Source of the DNA: a virus
Length of the DNA: 25,424 nt
Direction: 5' to 3' (one strand)
Virus record (IMG/VR): IMGVR_UViG_3300025698_000545
Location: 1-25,424 of that record
Made by a program: the position numbers and the translations under genes. How positions within the stretch are numbered: the stretch's first letter is position 1; each line of letters starts with the position of its first letter. Under the pieces are notes generated by a model, which worked only from the letters and a program-made list of their open reading frames with translations, ran no database searches and was not told where the DNA came from. Positions 22,378-25,424 of this stretch are shown here, piece after piece.

Positions 22378-22742
22378 TATACACCCCAATAACCTTTAAT
22401 CATACCAGCGATCTGTCCGGTGGCAGCGCCGCTTACACACATACTGCCCGTACTGTCCTTGAGCGTGGAGATAGGATCGTCTGTGAAGTTCCAAAAAACA
22501 GTGGATACCGTCTGTGAAGCACATACAAGATGTGGGGTAAGAGCAGTACCGGCGGAACCATCGTAAATCACTCCCGAAGTCCCACTACCGCAAACCAACT
22601 GAACAGACTCAACGAAAAATGCCGCGACAGAGTCGTCGCCAGCCTTCAGGAAAATAGGTTCAGTCCCATTTACCGCCGTCTGATCGAAAGTGTAAACATA
22701 TTTACCGCTCAATGTGCGGTGTGAAGTTACGTCGAAAGACAT
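22377..22742 (-). CDS. Unknown small protein between terminase and portal (121 aa)
   Basis: The 121-aa protein has ATG after GGGGGC, 9 bases after the upstream gene, and ends one base into the portal start. It is beta-rich and Gly/Ser/Thr/Val-rich: SGKYVYTFDQTAVNGTEPIFLKAGDD (12-37), FFVESVQLVCGSGTSGVIYDGSAG (42-65). The composition is like the small decoration-type proteins at 16621-17586, although I do not see the IPTTL core. It could be a virion structural protein. I do not recognise the family. Confidence 0.6.
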   Translation of the reverse strand: MSFDVTSHRTLSGKYVYTFDQTAVNGTEPIFLKAGDDSVAAFFVESVQLVCGSGTSGVIYDGSAGTALTPHLVCASQTVSTVFWNFTDDPISTLKDSTGSMCVSGAATGQIAGMIKGYWGV

Positions 22743-22751
22743 AAATGCCCC

Positions 22752-22928
22752 CTATTCTGTGTAATCCTGGTCAGTCTGGTCAGGTTTGCTGAAAATACCA
22801 TCAAAAACCGTTTCGTTGTCAAGTGTCCTAAATGAAATACGCATACCGAGTCTCAGTCCGTACCAGGTAAGACCAGCCCCTAGGAAAATCCCAACCACCA
22901 AAGTTATCAACGGTAGAAAACTAGTCAT
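22752..22928 (-). CDS. Small single-pass membrane protein (58 aa)
   Basis: I chose ATG 22928-22926, because the AGGAGG run (22937-22932) stands in front of it; the longer frame starts from TTG inside that run. Residues about 4-28 (LPLITLVVGIFLGAGLTWYGLRLG) are a clear transmembrane helix with short N-terminus, followed by an acidic C-terminal tail (KPDQTDQDYTE). It overlaps terminase by 8 bases. Size, one membrane helix and a charged tail are compatible with a pinholin, holin accessory or lysis-linked protein, or a membrane anchor for packaging, but none is supported by sequence identity. No lysin is visible nearby. Confidence 0.6.
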   Translation of the reverse strand: MTSFLPLITLVVGIFLGAGLTWYGLRLGMRISFRTLDNETVFDGIFSKPDQTDQDYTE

Positions 22929-24606
22929 CTTCCTCCTCAATCCCGTAATCTATAGCGCCAACAACAGCTAAATCGCTAAGAACACCGTCTTGTGACGCAG
23001 CCTCCGAGCCAGTATGCTCGTAAGGATAAACGCCCCGCGGGGCATCGCTGCGAATGTGAACCTGAAGAGCTATCATGGCCGCAAAAAGAAGATCGTCGTG
23101 CTTGCCGGGCCGGTGAATGGGCTTGCCCGTTTTGTCGTATGCAAATGTCTCGCTCTCGTCAACTATATCGCTGAAGGTAAGATGAATACTACGCTCCTTC
23201 ATCGCCGTTTTCAGGCTCTCAACAAGCCATCGACGGGTAATCATAGTAGTACGCCAGCCCAAATTACTGCTGTCTGCAACAGTATCCTGCTCATCGTGGA
23301 CCTGACGAGCGTAAAGCTCAGGATAACCAGCATCTCGAAATATCTTCAATACCTCCATGCCCGTAGGTATCTCAGGGGCAACCAAAGCCTTATTGTAAAA
23401 CTCCGCCATCTTCAAACATTGATAACCTAAATCACTCTGGTTGCCCTGACCGTGGTAAATGGCGTCAACGCGGCCCTCAACACGATCAAATATAGCCACC
23501 CCATGCCTGTCAAGAGAACTCTTAATGTTGGCCGGATCGCTCAATCTGGCCTCCATCGTGTCTATTCCCATAGTATAGGCATGGCCAGGCTGGGGAAGTC
23601 TCGCTATCTGCCAGCAGTTAAAATGTCTGTCAACATCAATAACATCAAAATTATCCCGACCTTCAAGAACGCAATAACGCGGCTCCTTAGTGCATAAATT
23701 ACGCTGATAAGAAATATCGTCAGAACTAAATACAGGATTGCCCGCGACTTGAAACGCCTCCAACGCCGTTGATGGATATTCCTGCTTGAAGAAACTTTCA
23801 TCGCCGCCAAGCTCCCGTATCTTTATCCGACGCCAATATAACTGCCCGTTATTCAACTTGAACCGCTTGGCTAACTCTCGCTCCTTCTCGTCCTTGTAAA
23901 ACTCAGGAGGTGGAGACTCAATGTATTCAGGAAACTCAAACCAAGGGAAAAAAACAGGTATGTAACCAGCAAAATTCTTCTCAACCTTCCACCTGTCAAC
24001 CGACTGCCAGAATAAATCATAAAAAGCACCGCCAACGCCATTCGCCGTACTCTCCAAAATCACCGTAGTCTCAGCAACATTAGGAACCATCTGGAATAAC
24101 GCACCCAAACCACTCACCGCACGCGGCCAAAACGCACACTCAGACGCGTGGAGAAAGTGGGTAGTGCCACCTCTACCCAAAACGTCCTTGCCAGCCGTCT
24201 GTGTCAAAAACCGACTCCAATGAGGCGGTGAATAAATGATCTCCTTGCGGTTACTCGACTTCGTCTTGCGACTAACCGGTAACTGCTCGTGGAATATACG
24301 CGTCATGTTGAATATGAAGTCCGTCGAGTCCGTGTCAGCACTTACAGCTAAAGCCGTCCGTAAAGCCGTGTTGTATATGTACTCAAAGCCACGAGCCTCA
24401 CTCCAGGTGCTCCAACCTACCTGACGTGGCTTCAATAAGACTATCCGGACAGGGTTGCCGCTCTTACGCTGACGCTCAATTACAGAATCTAACTGTAACT
24501 GACCTATGTTAGCCTCCAAAGGAACCAAAGAACCAGCCTTGTTGATAATCTTTAAATTATCGTTTATCCACATCCGTGACGAAGGTATAGTGGCTGTAAA
24601 CCTCAT
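22921..24606 (-). CDS. Terminase large subunit
   Basis: This 561-aa protein contains the terminase ATPase and nuclease. KPRQVGWST (59-67) is the phage Walker A, FLHASECAFW (151-160) the Walker B region with its acidic residues, and ILESTANG (183-190) the coupling motif. The C-terminal nuclease has acidic clusters at HAYTMGIDTMEA (strand with aspartate), VAPEI and GKHDDLLFAAMIAL near the end. It pumps DNA through the portal and cuts it. Start ATG overlaps the small-subunit stop (ATGA). Typical length is 450-600 aa. Confidence 0.92.
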   Translation of the reverse strand: MRFTATIPSSRMWINDNLKIINKAGSLVPLEANIGQLQLDSVIERQRKSGNPVRIVLLKPRQVGWSTWSEARGFEYIYNTALRTALAVSADTDSTDFIFNMTRIFHEQLPVSRKTKSSNRKEIIYSPPHWSRFLTQTAGKDVLGRGGTTHFLHASECAFWPRAVSGLGALFQMVPNVAETTVILESTANGVGGAFYDLFWQSVDRWKVEKNFAGYIPVFFPWFEFPEYIESPPPEFYKDEKERELAKRFKLNNGQLYWRRIKIRELGGDESFFKQEYPSTALEAFQVAGNPVFSSDDISYQRNLCTKEPRYCVLEGRDNFDVIDVDRHFNCWQIARLPQPGHAYTMGIDTMEARLSDPANIKSSLDRHGVAIFDRVEGRVDAIYHGQGNQSDLGYQCLKMAEFYNKALVAPEIPTGMEVLKIFRDAGYPELYARQVHDEQDTVADSSNLGWRTTMITRRWLVESLKTAMKERSIHLTFSDIVDESETFAYDKTGKPIHRPGKHDDLLFAAMIALQVHIRSDAPRGVYPYEHTGSEAASQDGVLSDLAVVGAIDYGIEEEDD

Positions 24607-25127
24607 GATGCTATTACATTCTCCACCTTAACTAACTTAGCCCGCTTAACTATCCGACGACGACGCTTCTGAATGTCCTCCCACTCCTTCGCACTGTACT
24701 TCGCAACCTCGTCAACCCCGTCATTAGAAACCTTCTCCGTCGCAAACCAATGTAACCGTGTCAACATCCTGTCCGCAAAATTCCCGCTCTTGCTTACCTG
24801 ACCCAACTCCTCGTAATACTCCATTATCCGTAAACGACTCGAATCTATCAAATCCGCGTACTCAACACCACGCTTAACTAACCCTAAATATGCCCCTATG
24901 TTACTAAAACCTAAAAACCTCGCCAAGCCACTCGCCGTCTTTATCCCACTCCCCTTGAAATACTTGTCTATCCGAGACTCCAACTCAACAACAGTCTTGT
25001 ACTTGCTGAATAAACGCTTCGGGGGACGACGCTGAGAAACTAGAGGAGCCTCATCACCATCGCGTAAACGTATTACGCCCGCAAGCTCCTCATCCAACTC
25101 AATAGACTTGTCCAGCTCTGTGTCCAT
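24603..25127 (-). CDS. Terminase small subunit
   Basis: I chose ATG 25127-25125 (174 aa); a longer frame would extend over the promoter and adds a hydrophobic, non-terminase N-terminus. VELESRIDKYFKGSG (47-61), ASGLARFLGFSNIGAYLGL (65-83) is the gp3-type DNA-binding helix-turn-helix seen in phage packaging proteins, followed by helices (IMEYYEELGQ, FADRMLTRLHWFA) and a very basic tail (KRRRRIVKRAKLVK, 154-167). It recognises the phage DNA and hands it to the large subunit, to which it is coupled by an ATGA overlap. No good ribosome binding site is seen before the ATG, only GGTGT; the promoter's leader is short. Confidence 0.82.
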   Translation of the reverse strand: MDTELDKSIELDEELAGVIRLRDGDEAPLVSQRRPPKRLFSKYKTVVELESRIDKYFKGSGIKTASGLARFLGFSNIGAYLGLVKRGVEYADLIDSSRLRIMEYYEELGQVSKSGNFADRMLTRLHWFATEKVSNDGVDEVAKYSAKEWEDIQKRRRRIVKRAKLVKVENVIAS

Positions 25128-25152
25128 AGTACACCATATATAGTATGAAAAA

Positions 25153-25181
25153 AGAATAACAACACTACATGTAGTAGTCAA
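25153..25181 (-). promoter_or_regulatory. Sigma70-like promoter driving the late operon
   Basis: TTGACT (25181-25176), 17 bases, then TATTCT (25158-25153) on the minus strand. Start of transcription would be near 25146, about 19 bases before the small-terminase ATG. The -35 matches 5 of 6 consensus bases and the -10 matches 4 of 6 (TATTCT versus TATAAT), and the spacing is ideal. It is the only promoter-like site I found, and it precedes the first gene of the run. Confidence 0.6.
25164..25175. promoter_or_regulatory. Perfect 12-bp palindrome inside promoter spacer, candidate operator
   Basis: ACTACATGTAGT is an exact inverted repeat lying in the 17-base spacer between -35 and -10. A dimeric repressor bound there would block RNA polymerase. 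Confidence 0.5.
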
Positions 25182-25424
25182 GTGTGAAAATAACAAATTC
25201 TACGGGAAGGGTAAGTATATACCATACCTCCCCCCCCCTTCCCCCCCCAGGCCCCTTCTACGTGGTTTTTTTCTCCCATATACACAGACATGCCTCTCGG
25301 CGCCCTCTGGCTTGCTGCCTGCTGGCCTGAACACCCGTAGTTGACATCAACCCACCGAAGCCTGCGTTCGGGCCTTGTGGGGTGGCTCTCGCGCACCTAA
25401 TTGCATGGCCTGCTACCCGGGGCA
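25182..25424. other. Leader region without a convincing gene
   Basis: Apart from the G-tracts (25230-25255), this stretch holds a possible weak hairpin (CCACC at 25352-25356 with GGTGG at 25381-25385, inner AAG/CTT pairing) and an imperfect inverted repeat GTTGACATCAAC at 25340-25351. A 72-codon frame here (25178-25396, minus) lacks a family match and is full of G/C runs, so I do not call it a gene. No tRNA is recognisable. Confidence 0.5.
25230..25255 (-). other. G-tracts with quadruplex potential
   Basis: The minus strand reads G4 CCT G8 AA G9, enough for an intramolecular G-quadruplex. It lies about 50 bases upstream of the late promoter. The long runs also make this spot prone to sequencing error. 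Confidence 0.6.

Noticed and set aside
25265-25275. T-run as a plus-strand terminator
   Set aside because: No GC-rich stem in front of it; no plus-strand gene to end.
25340-25351. GTTGACATCAAC as an operator or hairpin
   Set aside because: Only a 5-bp repeat with two-base centre, too weak to claim.
25178-25396. 72-codon minus-strand frame upstream of the terminase
   Set aside because: Covers the G-tracts and promoter, has low-complexity composition, no family resemblance and no good ribosome binding site.
25300-25424. Possible tRNA in the leader
   Set aside because: No TPsiC-type GGTTCRA sequence or acceptor pairing could be found.

Overview
The window looks like the virion (late) module of a lytic-type tailed bacteriophage genome, most likely a short-tailed podovirus. 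Every convincing gene lies on the minus strand, so the functional order runs from base 25424 down to base 1. Genes are packed with 4-bp ATGA or GTGA overlaps, or follow strong AGGAGG/AAAGGA-type ribosome binding sites. I see no rRNA, tRNA, CRISPR array, integrase or insertion sequence, and no tape-measure gene. The host cannot be named from the sequence. The ribosome binding sites say only that it is a bacterium with ordinary Shine-Dalgarno initiation.

Layout in transcription order. (1) 25128-25424: leader without a convincing gene. It carries G-tracts and a sigma70-like promoter whose spacer holds a perfect 12-bp palindrome. (2) 25127-18300: packaging and head genes: small terminase, large terminase, a 58-aa membrane protein, an unknown 121-aa protein, P22-like portal, a 34-aa ORF at the portal stop, scaffold and major capsid protein. 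(3) 18285-16621: four small glycine-rich virion-type proteins, three of them related to each other. (4) 16557-15874: head-tail adaptor. (5) 15887-8930: nine genes unrelated to virion building. They encode a nonulosonic (sialic-acid-like) sugar synthase, a Cys-rich protein, a PseB-like dehydratase, an aldo/keto reductase, a class-III aminotransferase, a GNAT acetyltransferase, a FemAB-like transferase, a GT-B-type surface-carbohydrate protein with a C-terminal zinc ribbon, and an SpsF-like CMP-sugar cytidylyltransferase. (6) 8933-3349: tail fibre, tail hub/nozzle protein, an 88-aa protein and a long tailspike. (7) 3352-1: a T7 gp13-like GNAT-fold protein, two internal virion proteins and the start of a third that runs off the window.

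Main point: the sugar genes form a nearly complete pathway from UDP-GlcNAc through a modified 6-deoxy-amino sugar and PEP condensation to a CMP-activated nonulosonate, with candidate transferases. It resembles the Pse (flagellin) and Sps (spore coat) pathways. It sits between the adaptor gene and the nozzle gene and is joined to both by gene overlap, so it should be expressed late with the structural proteins. The likely role, which is inference, is to glycosylate the virion (capsid decoration proteins or tail fibre) or to remodel the host surface late in infection. Secondary points are an A7 slippery heptamer at the portal stop in frame with a 34-aa extension, a 124-bp near-identical direct repeat inside the tailspike gene, an AT-rich (probably imported) 3' end of the tail-fibre gene, and a possible J-domain in the last, truncated gene.
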